Source: Loripinus fragilis (Eukaryota; Mollusca; Bivalvia; Lucinida; Lucinidae). From it: a DNA stretch of 64,000 bases. Under the pieces are notes generated by a model. The model was not told the DNA's origin. It saw nothing but the letters and a program-made list of their open reading frames with translations, and ran no database searches. The position numbers and the translations under genes are program-made. The DNA lies in NCBI GenBank assembly GCA_964019695.1, contig OZ026530.1:30796690-30860689 (forward strand), read 5' to 3'. Numbering within the stretch: position 1 is the first letter of the stretch; every line of letters starts with the position of its first letter. Shown piece after piece: positions 34,246 to 46,136 of the stretch.

Positions 34246-34526
34246 GGCGGAGTTCGCGCGTTAACCATAGACACTATAGTCGCTCTTCCGAATGTCGGCG
34301 TTCCTCCCCAGTAAAACAGACAACCATCGATACAAAACATAAAGGTTTCCGGCAATTCTAAGTTTGCATTGGAGGACGAGAACCAACCATGGTCCGACCA
34401 CAGATTTGGTCTGGTTTGTCTGGTGAAACTAGACATGCGCAGTGCATTAAACCAGAGAGAGTTTTATCGCTCTATGGTCCGACTAAAGGGACTGGACTAT
34501 TGTCTGGTTAACGCGCGAACTCCACC
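34246..34526. mobile_element. Palindromic MITE with TIR GGCGGAGTTCGCGCG, flanked by TAT
   Basis: The left end ggcggagttcgcgcgttaac and the right end gttaacgcgcgaactccacc pair almost perfectly, with further inner pairing (tatagtcgctctt; gctctatggtccgac). TAT flanks both sides (34243-34245 and 34527-34529), compatible with a 3-bp duplication as made by PIF/Harbinger-type elements. 281 bp. Confidence 0.65.
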
Positions 34527-35014
34527 TATTTTAGGAATACAAGCGTTTGGGTGATCAAGATCAGTAAGGTAGCCATTGAAAAACTCTCGTTATCGTTACT
34601 TTTTAAAATGTCCAAAATAATCGTCCGCTAGCGGACAGTAACAGGATATTGCCCATAACCGTAGGCTACAGTTCCTTAAATATCTAAAACTATAATAACC
34701 TGATAACATTGCACTACCTTTCCGTGACCTTTTCGAGCGTGCTGTGGAAACGTGACAACTCTTGTTCGTATATCTATAAATGCAACTGCAATCTCAACTG
34801 AGTGAGTGATTTATCATGCTACTGTAAAATCAAACTCAATACTTTAAAATGCGGCATGTAGATAAGATTAGTATTCAAGCTCGAAATGAGAAGGGTAAAA
34901 AGAGAGAACAGACATTGAACACGTGTTAATGAAAACGCAAAGTAAGAAAGGAGGCAAAGATCAGGAAACGATACAATCAAGTACCACACCTAAGGCCCCC
35001 AGGTGGGTCTGTGC

Positions 35015-35165
35015 TCCCTTGATCCCTGAAAATAATGCAATGATCTCCCCAAATCTCTGAAAGAAAATACCTCAGCTCCCTGAAAGTATTTTTTCTTTGC
35101 TCCCCAAATCCTTAAAATTAATTCAGCTTCTCCCCAAATCCCCAAAAATATAAGCCAATTCTACC
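35015..35165. repeat. Minisatellite, unit 'ctccctgaaaataa'
   Basis: Six or so irregular ~25-30-bp units of the form gctccc(c)aaatccctgaaaata. A second block of the same unit lies at 36762-36890 (gctccctaaatcccc, tccctgaaaataatta). The two may be halves of one array separated by later insertions. Confidence 0.6.
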
Positions 35166-35338
35166 TAAAATGTATTTTCCTTTCCATAGGATTAAAATCA
35201 CAAACTTAAAAAACTATGAAGCTATACACGGGTGGATGACTTAATTTTCACTTAATATTTAACGTTATACATGTAAAGATAGGGCTTAGCCACGGGCAGG
35301 GACTCTATTTAAATAGAAAATCCGTGGCCACGGAATAA

Positions 35339-35527
35339 ACCCGCCCCTCTTCAAGAAATCACCCGATAGCGTACCGACAGATCACAACTCTAAAATACTT
35401 CTATAAATACACCTTCTTTCCTCGGACAATAATACATTGGAACGCCCCACCACACCACATCCCCGCCCTACCTACCTTGGCACAGTTCAGTGCGGCTGTT
35501 TGTCCGGTAGCCCACTCCATTCCCTAG
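35339..35527 (+). pseudogene. Non-LTR retrotransposon, C-terminal fragment of the RT ORF
   Basis: The frame between stops reads RNHPIAYRQITTLKYFYKYT then FFPRTIIHWNALPHHIPALP ... TLAQFSAAVCP and stops at 35525-35527. The FFPRTI-x2-WNALP block is a hallmark of the C-terminus of many animal LINE reverse transcriptase ORFs. Downstream, cttacgtcctcctcggaggt and aggaagatagataaacgata (35668-35718) look like the element's 3' end. Everything upstream is missing, typical of 5'-truncated LINE insertions. It differs from the LINE tail at 2-676. Confidence 0.7.
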
Positions 35528-35729
35528 ATACCAGCATCTGTTTTATCTTTTAACTTTACTAACACTCTTCATAGCACTGTACAAACTGATTTCAGCCACT
35601 AACTTTTTTCTATGCTTTTTTTCTCCATATAACACCCTTTAGCTCCTGGTATATACCGGAACACCACCTTACGTCCTCCTCGGAGGTTTAGGTGTACAGG
35701 AAGATAGATAAACGATATGTAATTATTTT

Positions 35730-36120
35730 AATGAAATGCATGATATATAGCTCAAAGTATGAGGCCATCCTTAAAATTCTGCTTGCTGTACCTGGTAGAG
35801 TAGGTATGGAGGAATGCTCTCTGGAGTGGATTTTTTTATTAGGGACAGCTAGACCATTTGGTTTTCTGATGTGGGAGGCGCTGTTGTTTTTTTTGCCGAC
35901 AGATGAAACTAGATTTTCTTAGACAAAGTAAAAGCAGGTATTTTTGCAACCATAGAAAGTGTTTTTTTCATAATTACTATTTTTATTAGGCCCTATACAT
36001 AACTTTAACTTCAGTTTCAACAAGTAAGAATATATCTGATCAACATTCATCAAAGTTTTAATAAAAACCATCTTATTACCTAGTTAGAGAGTTACATACC
36101 AGATGGGTAGTTAGGCGTGT
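35730..36120. other. No gene recognised
   Basis: AT-rich sequence with short chance frames only. Confidence 0.3.
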
Positions 36121-36129
36121 TATGAAGTT

Positions 36130-36700
36130 GATCCACGCTTGTGCTAGGGGGGTCCGGGGACATGCTCCCCGTTTTTTTTTGCTAAAAAAGGGGCAATCTG
36201 GTGCCATCTGAGTGTTCAAAAGTTAGTTCTTATCAATTTAAAATCAGCATTTTTTGGGAAAATAAATCAACAAACCAAATTTTGTGCCATATTTTTCGCA
36301 GATCAATCCAGATGCGCACTTAAAATAAATACATTCACATTTTACAAGGGGTGTCTGTGGGGCAATAGTCCCCAGAAGCCAAAAAATGTAAAAAATGGAG
36401 GGTTTACGTTTTTTACATCAAATATTATATACCACACGCGTAGAAAGCCCTGTAATGATGCGGAATCAGATTCGTACTAGGGAGGGTCCAGTTTTTTTTT
36501 TATTAAAATGGTGCAATCTGGCGCATTCTGAGTGTTCCAAAATACATTATTATCAACCTGAACATTTTCAAGGATAATTTCCCAAAATAGTAAAAATCAT
36601 TTGCCATATCAGTCAGCAATACCTGTTAACACGAAAGTAATTACATTTATATATGCAAGGGGGGTCTGGGGGTCCCCAGAAGCCGGCGGATTTTTTTTTT
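36130..36700. repeat. Two diverged direct copies of a ~230-bp unit
   Basis: 36130-36420 and 36470-36700 share in order: ctaggg-gggtccgg, tttttttt run, ggtgc-aatctggtgc-atctgagtgttc, tttgccatat, tacattca-attt and 'caaggggggtctgggggtccccagaagcc'. Non-coding. Confidence 0.6.
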
Positions 36701-36889
36701 AAAAAATCAAACGTAATGAAGGTTTTTCCTTTTAGGTGAGATTTTTTTTTCTTTTTTTGCAGGGCTCCCTAAATCCCCAAAACTATAAGCTTGCTCCCTA
36801 AATCCCTGAAAATAATTACCAGTGCTCCCAAGCTCCCTGAAAATAAATAGCCTTTCTCCCCAGACCCCAAAAACCCTTAGGGGCCCCAA

Positions 36890-37328
36890 GCCTGACTCAG
36901 GATACCACATGGAAAAGTAACAAAAATACAATAAACATCACCAACAAAAGCCAAGAGGTCAGCCCTTTCCCAGCAGGTGACCACAAGGCAGCAAAGAACA
37001 GACACAAAAGCATGAGAAACACAAGACACATAAACACAAATGATCCACAAAAGAAGTAGCGCCTTGGAACGCTTAGTAATAATATTTTACTGGAGGGCTT
37101 AAACCAGTTTAACGGCGCCAACCTCACCATTAGTTCAGATGTGGATCAAGACACATACATGTTTGGTTTGCTTGAAAGACCCCTAGCTTATCAATACACC
37201 ATCTCCAAAACATATAAATCAAGATATAAAAGGAGATAAAGAAAAGATAAAGACTCAACAGTACATAAAACTAAATACCCGAGCAAAAGAAATCCAACAG
37301 GTAAACCCCGGTGGGCCTGACAACAGTC
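36890..37328. repeat. Dispersed repeat, inverted copy of 30035-30515
   Basis: Reverse complement of the unit at 30035-30515: tgactcaggataccacatgg, agcaggtgaccacaaggc, tttaacggcgccaacctcac, cagatgtggatcaagacaca and gcaaaagaaatccaacaggt. The two copies lie 6.4 kb apart in opposite orientation. Confidence 0.7.
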
Positions 37329-37431
37329 AAAGCATCACGTACACAGCATAGGTATCATACCGGTTTATTTTCGGCTAGCCTTTACAAACTAAAATCGAAG
37401 GTATGGGCTGTCACTTCTCAGAGTTGAGTGC

Positions 37432-38470
37432 AGGCATATATACTTAAGGACTTTGGAAACGCATCACCCAGATTAAATCTTTTATTTCACAAACCCTGAG
37501 GATGTCAGCGAGATAATTGTTATTGCATATCATAGTCTGGCCAGCTTGTAGTGTGTCCAAGAAAATTCATGGTTGTAAATTTACTTTAAGGTATTGAAAA
37601 AGTATCCGTTTTAAGACAGGGGGTGGTCGATTTTGAAGGACACAAATTCAGCTGCAGGTTAACACGCGTTAGTTTTGATTCCTGACTCAACAGTTTTGCG
37701 TCCTTTGCTTCTTTCACGATTGCACATTCATCATAGAACGATTAGAAATGAATTGACAGTTCGGTATGCTCAAAATTACATCCCTTCAAAAATACCGACA
37801 TACCTCACCCACCCTGATTACTATAGTCCAGTAATAAAATTCAACGTCTTGGACCTTTCAAACTTTCGATATTTTTACGTCCGTTATTGGAAGAGGCTAA
37901 AGGCCTACACAAATAACAGATTATGCATAAATTACACTTGTATCACGTGTCTTTTGTATTGTGCTAGTGACGTTTACGTATCTTTTAAGATGTTCTTGAT
38001 CACATGACAGCAGATCTCCTGCCATGATTTGCATCAAAACGTCTTCCCCACATGGCTGTCAGTGTATGTAGTCAATATCAGTAATGAAAGCGTGCATAAA
38101 GGTAACTTATGGAGATGTTTCTAAAAAGGAGCTACACATTGATGTTCAAATTTGACTATTAAAGTTATCAATTACTTTTAATTAGAAAAAAAAATATAAA
38201 CACGTTTGGCGATATGGTTTCATACACGCCAAAGTTTAAACATTTAAAAAATCAAAAAGCTTCATTTAACTGTGCAGAAAGGTGCTGTATGTTTCCATGT
38301 GACGTCATCAGCAGCGTCTCGTGATAGTGCATTCAAATAAACGACTGATTCATACCAATTCTGGGTTGCACATTTAAACCTGCGAGTAACTTTTCAATCG
38401 CATATACGGTTTGCAAGAAAAGTGCAAAAAAATGGTGATGCGTTTTCAAAGTCCTCTAGTATATATGCAT
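37432..38470. mobile_element. TIR element, ~1.04 kb
   Basis: gcaggcatatatacttaagg ... aaacgcatcacc at the left pairs with ggtgatgcgttttcaaagtc ... atatatgcatt at the right over about 38 bases. The interior has short frames with no recognisable domain. No target duplication was identified. Confidence 0.5.
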
Positions 38471-39599
38471 TATAATTGGTTACTAAATTAACGGTTTTCA
38501 AAATAGTTACCCAAATCGACGTATTAATTTGGAACTGATGGTCATTTCCTTCTTGGGGTTGTAATGTTGTTCTTGTCCCCCGTCTTTTCGAAGAAAAAGA
38601 GGAAATTAGTTTTCGGCTATCAGTCCTTCCGTTTTTCCGTTCCCCTATAGAAGCAGGTACCTTGTGGGCGCAACTCCAGCTATAGTTTGATACCGATTCT
38701 TTCGAAACTTCACTGTTGTTTTGGACATGGTCTGAAGATATGCATGTGGTTTGGATATACTCCTCAGATTATTTTTGTCACTTTTTTCGCAAGTTGAACG
38801 TAGCCATTTTTCGGGCATTATCTATAACAAAGTGAATCACGGTGTAGCATCGACTCCGGAACTTGCTACCAGGTGAATCGAATGTCAACACAGACATGGC
38901 ATGTAGTGGGGTGAGTCAAACGTTTTTTTTAGTGGTTTGTAATGAGCGCCTGCCTTCGAAGTGAATAGAATTCATCTAAAGAGAAGTCAAACACTTGTCC
39001 GTGCCCGCCAAAAAGATCAATTCTTGCTGTATTTTACAAAACATCGTGAAACACTGTCAGCTGGTACCGCTAAAAACAGCATGTCCCATCAAAAAATGTT
39101 TGTTTCTGCATTGTTTAAAACCGTTTTCCACCTCATTTTCAATGCCAAAATAATGAGCATATTGGAAATCACGTTCGGTATAAGTTTTATTTGTAATGAT
39201 CTTGATTTGACTGATATATTATCAAAAACAGAAAACGCTTTGAGTACGGCAATTTACCAGTCCGAAGTACGGCAACTTGAAGAAAACATCAAATTTACAG
39301 TACGGCAATTTGCATCGACATGTTTGTCCGTGAAAACTCCCAAAACCACCCAAATCACCCTAAACGAACACCAAAACCAGTCTTTCCAGCTTGAAACAAC
39401 CTCATGTACACACCACACCAAACACCTCAGCACCAGATATGGGCCAGCACACGACACTTTGGTACTTATCGCATATTCGCAAATGTTTTATTTAATATGC
39501 TGACGCTGACGTAAATATGAGAGCAGCAAAGGCCCTGGCGAGACTGCGCGGTCCCGGTGCACAGGCTAGTCTGAGCGTTTGGCTGCTCGTAGTACCCAA

Positions 39600-40820
39600 T
39601 CTCATGTACATGCGTAAGGGTGTAAATGGGGATTACTTATTAGCGAATTATGGCCATAAAATTTAGCGATTAGCGAATATTGGTCCTAAAAGATAACGAT
39701 TATCGATTTTAGGGTTAATTTGACCGAATAGCGGAATGTTAAGTGCTAGTGATTAGCGAATTTCGGCCTAAAATTTAATGATAAGCGATTTTTGGGCGAA
39801 AAAATACGGGTCCATTGAAACACCCCAAACCACCCCAAACCTCCACCAAACCACCCCAAACCACTTCCAAACATCCTCATACCATATGTTAAACCGCTTT
39901 AAAACGTATTTTATACTTTCTTATCACCACATCAGGGGTCAAAAGCCAGTTTACAAATACCTAACTGCAAGATCTATACTGGAAATAATGTAATGGTTTG
40001 ACAGTTGGCCATGGCCCCCAAAGAACATAATACTACACCAAACCCCGCCCCCCCCCCCCCCCCCCCCCCCCCCCGAACATCTACATTCCGTATGCCAAGC
40101 CACTTCAAAACTCATTTTAAACTTTCTGATCACCATAAAACGCATCAAGCCAAATAAGCATCAAATGTCTCACTATATTATTCATACTGGAGAGAAGCCT
40201 AACACTTAATTGAATTCAAGCTATAGGTGCATGTATTTGAATCGGGGAAATGATACTATCATGCCCACGAAAGTACAATAATATAGTTAATAATCTCAAA
40301 TGTTTGAAGATTCTTTGACAGCACATTTATGAAAGAATAGCTGGTAGGAAGCAAAAAATGGGAGATACATGTTGTGGTTGTCTTGGTCCGGAGAGTGTGT
40401 GTTGGGTAAGGGGAGGGGTGTTAGGTGTGCTTGTGCATCCTGATAAGCTGGTCTGATGTGGTTTGGGGAGCTTTGTTGGGGGTTTGGGGTGGTTTGGTGG
40501 TGGTTTCGGGTGGTTTGGCGGTGGTTTGGGGTGGTTTGGGGTGTTTTGGGTGGTTTGGGGTGTTTCAATGGACCGAAAAAATACCAAATATCGAAATGAC
40601 GCGTTTTCGATGGAAAAAAGTTATTCCAGTTCGTTTTTATAATAAACCGTTACTGATAACCGATTATGGGGGCTATTTTTTTTACAGATACTGAATTTTG
40701 GGTCTTAGTTCTTCTGATTACTAATTTTTAGGTGAAAATTTTACTGATTAGCGATTTTGGGTCTAAATTTTACTGATTAGCGATTTTTGAGCCCAAATTT
40801 TACTGATAAGCGACTGTTGT
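39600..40820. mobile_element. Foldback element with minisatellite arms
   Basis: The left arm (39640-39870) repeats units of the type ttagcgattttgggcctaaa, then ccattgaaacaccccaaacc with repeated ccccaaacca. The right arm (40475-40815) carries the complement first (ggtttggggtgtttcaatgg) and then repeated actgattagcgattttggg. The arms are therefore inverted copies each built of two short tandem repeats, as in foldback elements. Confidence 0.6.
40048..40074. repeat. Poly-C run (27 nt)
   Basis: Uninterrupted C run inside the foldback loop. Its length in the assembly is unreliable. Confidence 0.9.
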
Positions 40821-40859
40821 GCCAACCAAGAGTGACAGTGACGTTATATGTTGTTTACA

Positions 40860-42000
40860 GTTGCTAAGTATATATAGTACAATGCTAGTACAATGTTAAA
40901 CATTAACTTGTACAGCACACCTCACGTTAGAAGACGCCGTTTTAATCCTATCCTGAAGGTTGCTCTCACTGTCACTCTTAGCTGGCAGGACAGTAAATTC
41001 TATATGGAAAGGCTGGTTTAATGCGGTGGTTTGGTTAATTTCTTCAACCATGGGTGGATATTTGAACATAATATTTCCACTCTTCTTATAACAAATTGTA
41101 AAATTAACCTGTACTCTCGATTTCGACTTGAATTGTATTGTAAGTGCATCGAGATTAGACACCCAGTCAGGGTCTGAAATATGAATTGTTCAGCGTAGAC
41201 CAAGTTTTTTTGTAAAAGTTTTAACTTGTTATAGTAGTAGTGATAATACGAGCCGAAGTCCACGACCACAAAAAGCCAATTGAACTCTAACTTAAATCGT
41301 GTTCAAACGACTCTGGTTACACCAAGACGAAAACCACATTGGCGTAGCTAGGACGCTTTGGGGGAGGGGTGTTAAGCCTCAATACTTGTGGGGGCATGAT
41401 GTTTTGGCAGAGGGGTCCAACCTTTACTTTTTTGATAGGGGACACTGTTAGCGTGACGACATCGGGCCACCAGCGAAACGCCATTGAATTTGCTGGCAAA
41501 CCGATGATGGACGTACATTGAATGCTAAGTTGGCAACTTTGTGATTCTTCACTGGACCAGCATTGCAAGGGAATACTATATTTCTGCGATTTTCAGGGGG
41601 GATCCAGATACCCCTGCCCCCTCCCCCGGATACACGCATGAATACCTGAACATTTTCAGTTAATTACAAGAGGGTCCGTGGAAGCACCCCCACAAAACCA
41701 TATCGGACTAGGCTCAACCGCAAACTAACCAGCACGTATTCCATACAATCTCACGACCAGGATAACCACAACCTTTAAAGCAGACTTTAGCGCATCATGC
41801 GTGGGCCTCTCACAGGGCGATTAATACAAGCACTAGCCTATAGTTTTCCGTTAGAAAAAAAAGAAACTGGCAAGGGACCTAAGCATATGGGCCCCTCTGT
41901 GAAATAAGCAGATGAAAAAAAGAGAAAAACTGGATCTGCGCATGCGCAAATGCAATGAGCACCAAACCCTGGCGCACTTAGATGTACATGTATGCCCAGT
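40860..42000. other. No gene; repeat fragments
   Basis: Contains the diverged palindrome at 41460-41512 and a fragment of the G/C-run element at 41580-41640 (ggggggatccagataccc, ctcccccggatacacgc). ggcgtagctagg at 41342 resembles a hAT-like MITE end. No coding exon is supported. Confidence 0.35.
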
Positions 42001-42004
42001 GTTT

Positions 42005-42031
42005 GTGTGTGTGTGTGGGGGGGGGGGGGTA

Positions 42032-42083
<52 letters not shown>

Positions 42084-42096
42084 TATATATATATAT
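42005..42096. repeat. Compound microsatellite (GT)n-(G)n-(AT)n
   Basis: GT dinucleotides (42005-42017), then 13 G, then about 60 bases of AT repeats (42037-42096) broken by one AAAT. Confidence 0.95.
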
Positions 42097-42189
42097 GAAA
42101 ATCCCAAAAAATATTGAAATTAAAAGATTTTGAACCCCCCAAATAGTCTGAGCCTACAATGTAAGAAAATATCAGAGTCCTCCTCCCCA

Positions 42190-42207
42190 CCCCCCCCCCC
42201 CCCCCCC
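42190..42207. repeat. Poly-C run
   Basis: Eighteen consecutive C residues, near the compound microsatellite. Confidence 0.9.
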
Positions 42208-43199
42208 GGCAAGTATGTTAGTACACGAGGCAACGGTTTGTCGAAGTGTTTCATTTATCTGGGCAAGTTGGTGTGCTGGAGTGTGTGATGGGACAGGGAA
42301 AATTGAAGTCAGGATTGGTGGTGGTTTGGTGTTTTAATGCTGACCCATAAATAACATTTCCGATTTCATCACAAATACTGTCTTATGGCGTCACCTTTCA
42401 ACGTCACACCCAGTATAGTAAAACCAGGGAACATCTGATTGAATACTTTCACAAACTTGTACTATGTATCCATAATAGATCATACTGGCCCTCTTGAATC
42501 ATTACGGACATTGGTTGGTTCCCGATGACAGCTTCTACGAGTAGAATTCTATCATTTTCAAAATAAGTCGCCGTACTGTTCACTAGCAAGACGCCGTCCT
42601 GTGATTCTGTGTTGTGTCGCAAATTGCCGTACTCAAGTCGTCGGAAATTTCTCTTAATTATATCCAGCTCCGTTAGTTTTTGGAGAAAACTTTTGCTTCA
42701 ATATATACACTAGTCATGTCAATACATGTGCATAATAGCGGATTGAATTGGCATCCTCCACTTACAAGATTACAAGGCGATTTTTGAAGCTGACATGATT
42801 TTTCGCGGTACCAGGCAGCTACAATTACAGTAATAAAGTCAACTAAAAATCACTTTCATATCATTGTTGGGTGTATATTTCAAAGATAAATATGTTCAGA
42901 AAAAAATATATCCATCTTAACGCATAACGCCTTGATAAAACAGTATAATAACAACTTTTTCTTACCGTCGTCATGCCTGCCATTTGTTTATAATCGATAA
43001 AGTTGGTAGCAAGTTCCGGAGTCGATGCTACACGGTGTGAATGGACAGAGGATAACTTGTGGGCGCAACTCCTCCTACAGTTTTTTACCGATTCTTTCGA
43101 AACTTCACTGATGTTTTGGTCAACGTCTGAAGAAATGCTTGTGGTTTGGATATAATCTTCAGATTTTTGTTATAATATTACCTTCTAGTTAACGTTTAT

Positions 43200-44085
43200 T
43201 TATTATGAAACAATATTTATATCGTTTTCACATGTATGCAAATAATTTGACCTAAATTAGCGCCAATTTGTGCTCTACCCTTCAAATGGTGTAAGGTATA
43301 ACCGCGGAGTAGCATAAGGAAATGCCATAACATCCGCGTGGTTTTGCTCTCTGGCCGCGTAGTAGAGTTTTTTAAAAGTGCTTTCTACAATAAAGTAAAG
43401 TGGCAACAGCTAACTGTGCTCAATTAAGGAACTTACAATTGGATATACTTTCTAGTCCGCGGTAATTCAAAAGCTTAACATTAGTCAAATCATTAAATCA
43501 CCATATTTCTGTGGTAAAAACCAAAGGAGTACGTGCATTTAGAGGCTTATTAGCCCCCACCCCCCACCTTTGGAGCCAACAACTGAAAATTGCTTTTCAC
43601 AAATTTCTTTTGATTGGTTTATTAGAAGAATGACAGAAGTGTAAAATTTCGGCGTTTGTCTAAATTTTACCTTTGCTATGGTATCAATTATGGCCGACAA
43701 AATATGCATTGAATAAAGCGATTGCCATTTTTGACCAAATTTAAGGCTTTAAAGACCGATTTTTTAAGAATTAGATATCAGCACAGCTAAATACCAAAGA
43801 AATCCTTTAAATATGTTGTGTGCCATAATTTTCATTATCTGTTAAAATATCTTTTGGTATTTGCTTGTGCGAATCGAATTTAATTTTTTGGCCTCATGGG
43901 GAGGGGGGGGGGGGGGGGGCAAAATAGCCTCTTAATGCACGTAGCTCTTTCTTTGGTAAAGATGTAGTATTGACTGTCTGTTGTTTATCGGTGGCTATTA
44001 ACATTACAAAAGATAGGTAGGTAATGTGCTGAAATAACTGAACCAAGTAAGGCTAAAACCGAGCGTGCTCTTTGATTCTTCGCTC
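43200..44085. other. No gene; poly-G tract
   Basis: AT-rich sequence with a poly-G run at 43903-43919. Around it, 'taaatgcacgta' words near 43540 and 43935 (gtacgtgcatttagaggctt; aatagcctcttaatgcacgt) are inverted copies, bounding a ~400-bp candidate TIR element at 43530-43950. Confidence 0.4.
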
Positions 44086-44087
44086 AT

Positions 44088-45549
44088 TTTAGCAGCTCAC
44101 ATTCCTGTCACTCTGGTCAGGCAGTCTAAACAGTTGGACCTCAAGATAAACTAAGCAACGTGTTTACCTAGTTCATCTAGAGGCCCAACCGTTTAGAATA
44201 CCTGCTCACCACCCTGGCACTCTGGTCAGGTATTCTTAACAGTTGGGCCTCAAGATAAGCCTAGTAACTTGTTTACATAGTTTATCTAGAGGCTCAACTG
44301 TTTAGAATACCTGCTCACACTCCTGGCACTCTGGTCAGGCACTCTAAACAGTTGGACGTCAAGATAAACTAGGTAACTTGTTTACCTTTTTTTAATAGAA
44401 TATCAACTGTTTAGAATACCTGCTCACCACCCCGGCACTCTGGTCAGGCATTCTAAACAGTTGGGCGTCAAGATAAACTAGGTAACTTGTTTACCTAGTT
44501 TATCTAGGGGCCCCAACTGTTTAGAATACCTGCTCACCACCCTGACTCTCTGGTCAGGTATTCTTAACAGTTGGGCCTCAAGATAAGCTGAGTAACTTGT
44601 TTACCTAGTTCATCTAGGGGCCCCAACTGTTTAGAATACCTGCTCACCACCCTGACACTCTGGTCAGGTATTCTGAACAGTTGGGCCTCAAGATAAACAA
44701 GGTAACTTTTTTTTCTAAGTTTATCTAGAGGCCCAACTGTTTAGAATACCTGCTCACCACCCCGGCACTCTGGTCAGGCATTCTAAACAGTTGGGCGTCA
44801 AGATAAACTAGGTAACTTGTTTACCTAGTTTATCTATGGGCCCCAACTGTTTAGAATACCTGCTCAACACCCTGGCACTCTGGTCAGGTATTCTTAACAG
44901 TTGGGCCTCAAGATAAACTGAGTAACTTGTTTACCTAGTTCATCTAGGGGCCCCAACTGTTTAGAATACCTGCTCACAAACCCCTGGCACTCTGGTCAGG
45001 TATTCTTAACAGTTGGGCCTCAAGATAAACTAGGTTACTTGTTTACTAAGTTTATCTAGAGGCCCAACTGTTTAGAATACCTGCTCACCACCCCGGCACT
45101 CTGGTCAGGCATTCTAAACAGTTGGTCGTCAAGATAAACTAGGTAACTTGATTACCTAGTTTATCTAGGGGCCCCAACTGTTTAGAATACCTGCTCACCA
45201 CCCTGGCACTCTGGTCAGGTATTCTTAACAGTTGGGCCTCAAGATAAGCTGAGTAACTTGTTTACCTAGTTTATCTAGAGGCTCATCTGTTTAGAATACC
45301 TGCTCACAATCCTGGCACTCTGGTCAGGTATTCTAAAACGTTGGGGTCAAGATAAACTAGGAAGCTTGTTTACCTAGTTTATCTAGAGGCCCAACTGTGT
45401 AGAATACCGGCTCACAACTCTGGCACTCTACTCAGGTATTCTAAACAGTTGAGCCTCAAGATAAACTAGGTAACTTGCTTACCTAGTTTCTATAGAGGCT
45501 GAACTGTTAAGAATACCTGACCAAAGTGCCAGGGTTGTGAGCTGCTAAA
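44088..45549. mobile_element. TIR element filled with ~13 tandem palindromic units (~109 bp each)
   Basis: The outer ends tttagcagctcaca and tgtgagctgctaaa are complementary, and the pairing extends through cactctggtcagg and cctgaccaaagtg. Between them, units start (at actctggtcagg) near 44112, 44218, 44325, 44433, 44547, 44653, 44765, 44875, 44985, 45100, 45208, 45315 and 45423. Each unit is a near-perfect palindrome with ~41-nt arms (caggtattctaaacagttgg; ccaactgtttagaatacctg) and a 4-nt loop at cttg. No coding capacity. Confidence 0.85.
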
Positions 45550-46136
45550 TTTAGCTATCTGCCTCCTCGCCTGTCTGCTTGTGTGCCGTCTTTTCCTTTT
45601 GTCTGTCTGTCTATCTACATTGGTTCTTCGCCCAAATGACTTGCATACTCGCTTAGACAGCGTATCTAGTATGACGAGTGTGCTGGGGATTGTTAGCAGC
45701 TAGTTATTTGTCTGCCCACCCGAATGCAAGTCTGCCTGTCTGTCTGCCCTTCCGTCTGTTTGTCTATCTACATCATGTCATCTACATTTGGATTTTTAAA
45801 TTATAAATTTATTCATGCGAAATTCAGCCAAAATGATGCAAATATAATTATGATACTCTTAAGTAACACAAGTATGCGTATTTTCCAGTCGCCTGCATAA
45901 TTATTTATAAAAATGATTCTTTAAGATTTTTGCAACCGTTAAGAGCCTCGTAAAGGACATAAATTTGATTGACAGCTGCCAAACTCACTTGCTCGTGCAA
46001 TACGTTTCGGACATCGAATTCATTCGCCAGAAGTGACGCTGGTGCTGTGATTGACCGCAACAAACTTCTTGTTTGCTCCATTTGCTGTCCGAGTTCACAC
46101 TTGCTGTTCTACTTTTCTGTTTTCCTGTCCAACAAA

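Larger units (their letters stand above)
38838..43037. mobile_element. 4.2-kb segment bounded by 33-bp inverted repeats
   Basis: 38838-38870 and 43005-43037 are inverted copies matching at 32 of 33 positions. Outside both ends lies a ~100-bp block in the same (direct) orientation (38661-38770; 43045-43165: cttgtgggcgcaactcc, accgattctttcgaaacttc, gtggtttggatata). Inside each end comes an ATG a few codons before a GT donor (38896-38916 plus strand; 42964-42983 minus strand). The interior holds the foldback at 39600-40820, homopolymer runs and no recognisable transposase. Confidence 0.5.

Noticed and set aside
37675..38007. 110-codon plus-strand frame
   Set aside because: It lies inside the TIR element at 37432-38470. 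The peptide has no recognisable domain and the start is not in good context.
38961..39503. 180-codon plus-strand open frame
   Set aside because: It lies across the arms and repeats of the inverted-repeat segment at 38.8-43.0 kb, has no domain, low-complexity Thr/Gln/His content from the ccaaacca repeat, and no splice or promoter context.
39808..40571. Telomere-like C/A-rich tract
   Set aside because: The ccccaaacca words are irregular and occur as inverted arms of a foldback element, not as a uniform TTAGGG-type array.
44088..45549. CRISPR array
   Set aside because: Units are nearly identical throughout with no unique spacers, each unit is a palindrome, and the setting is a eukaryotic genome.
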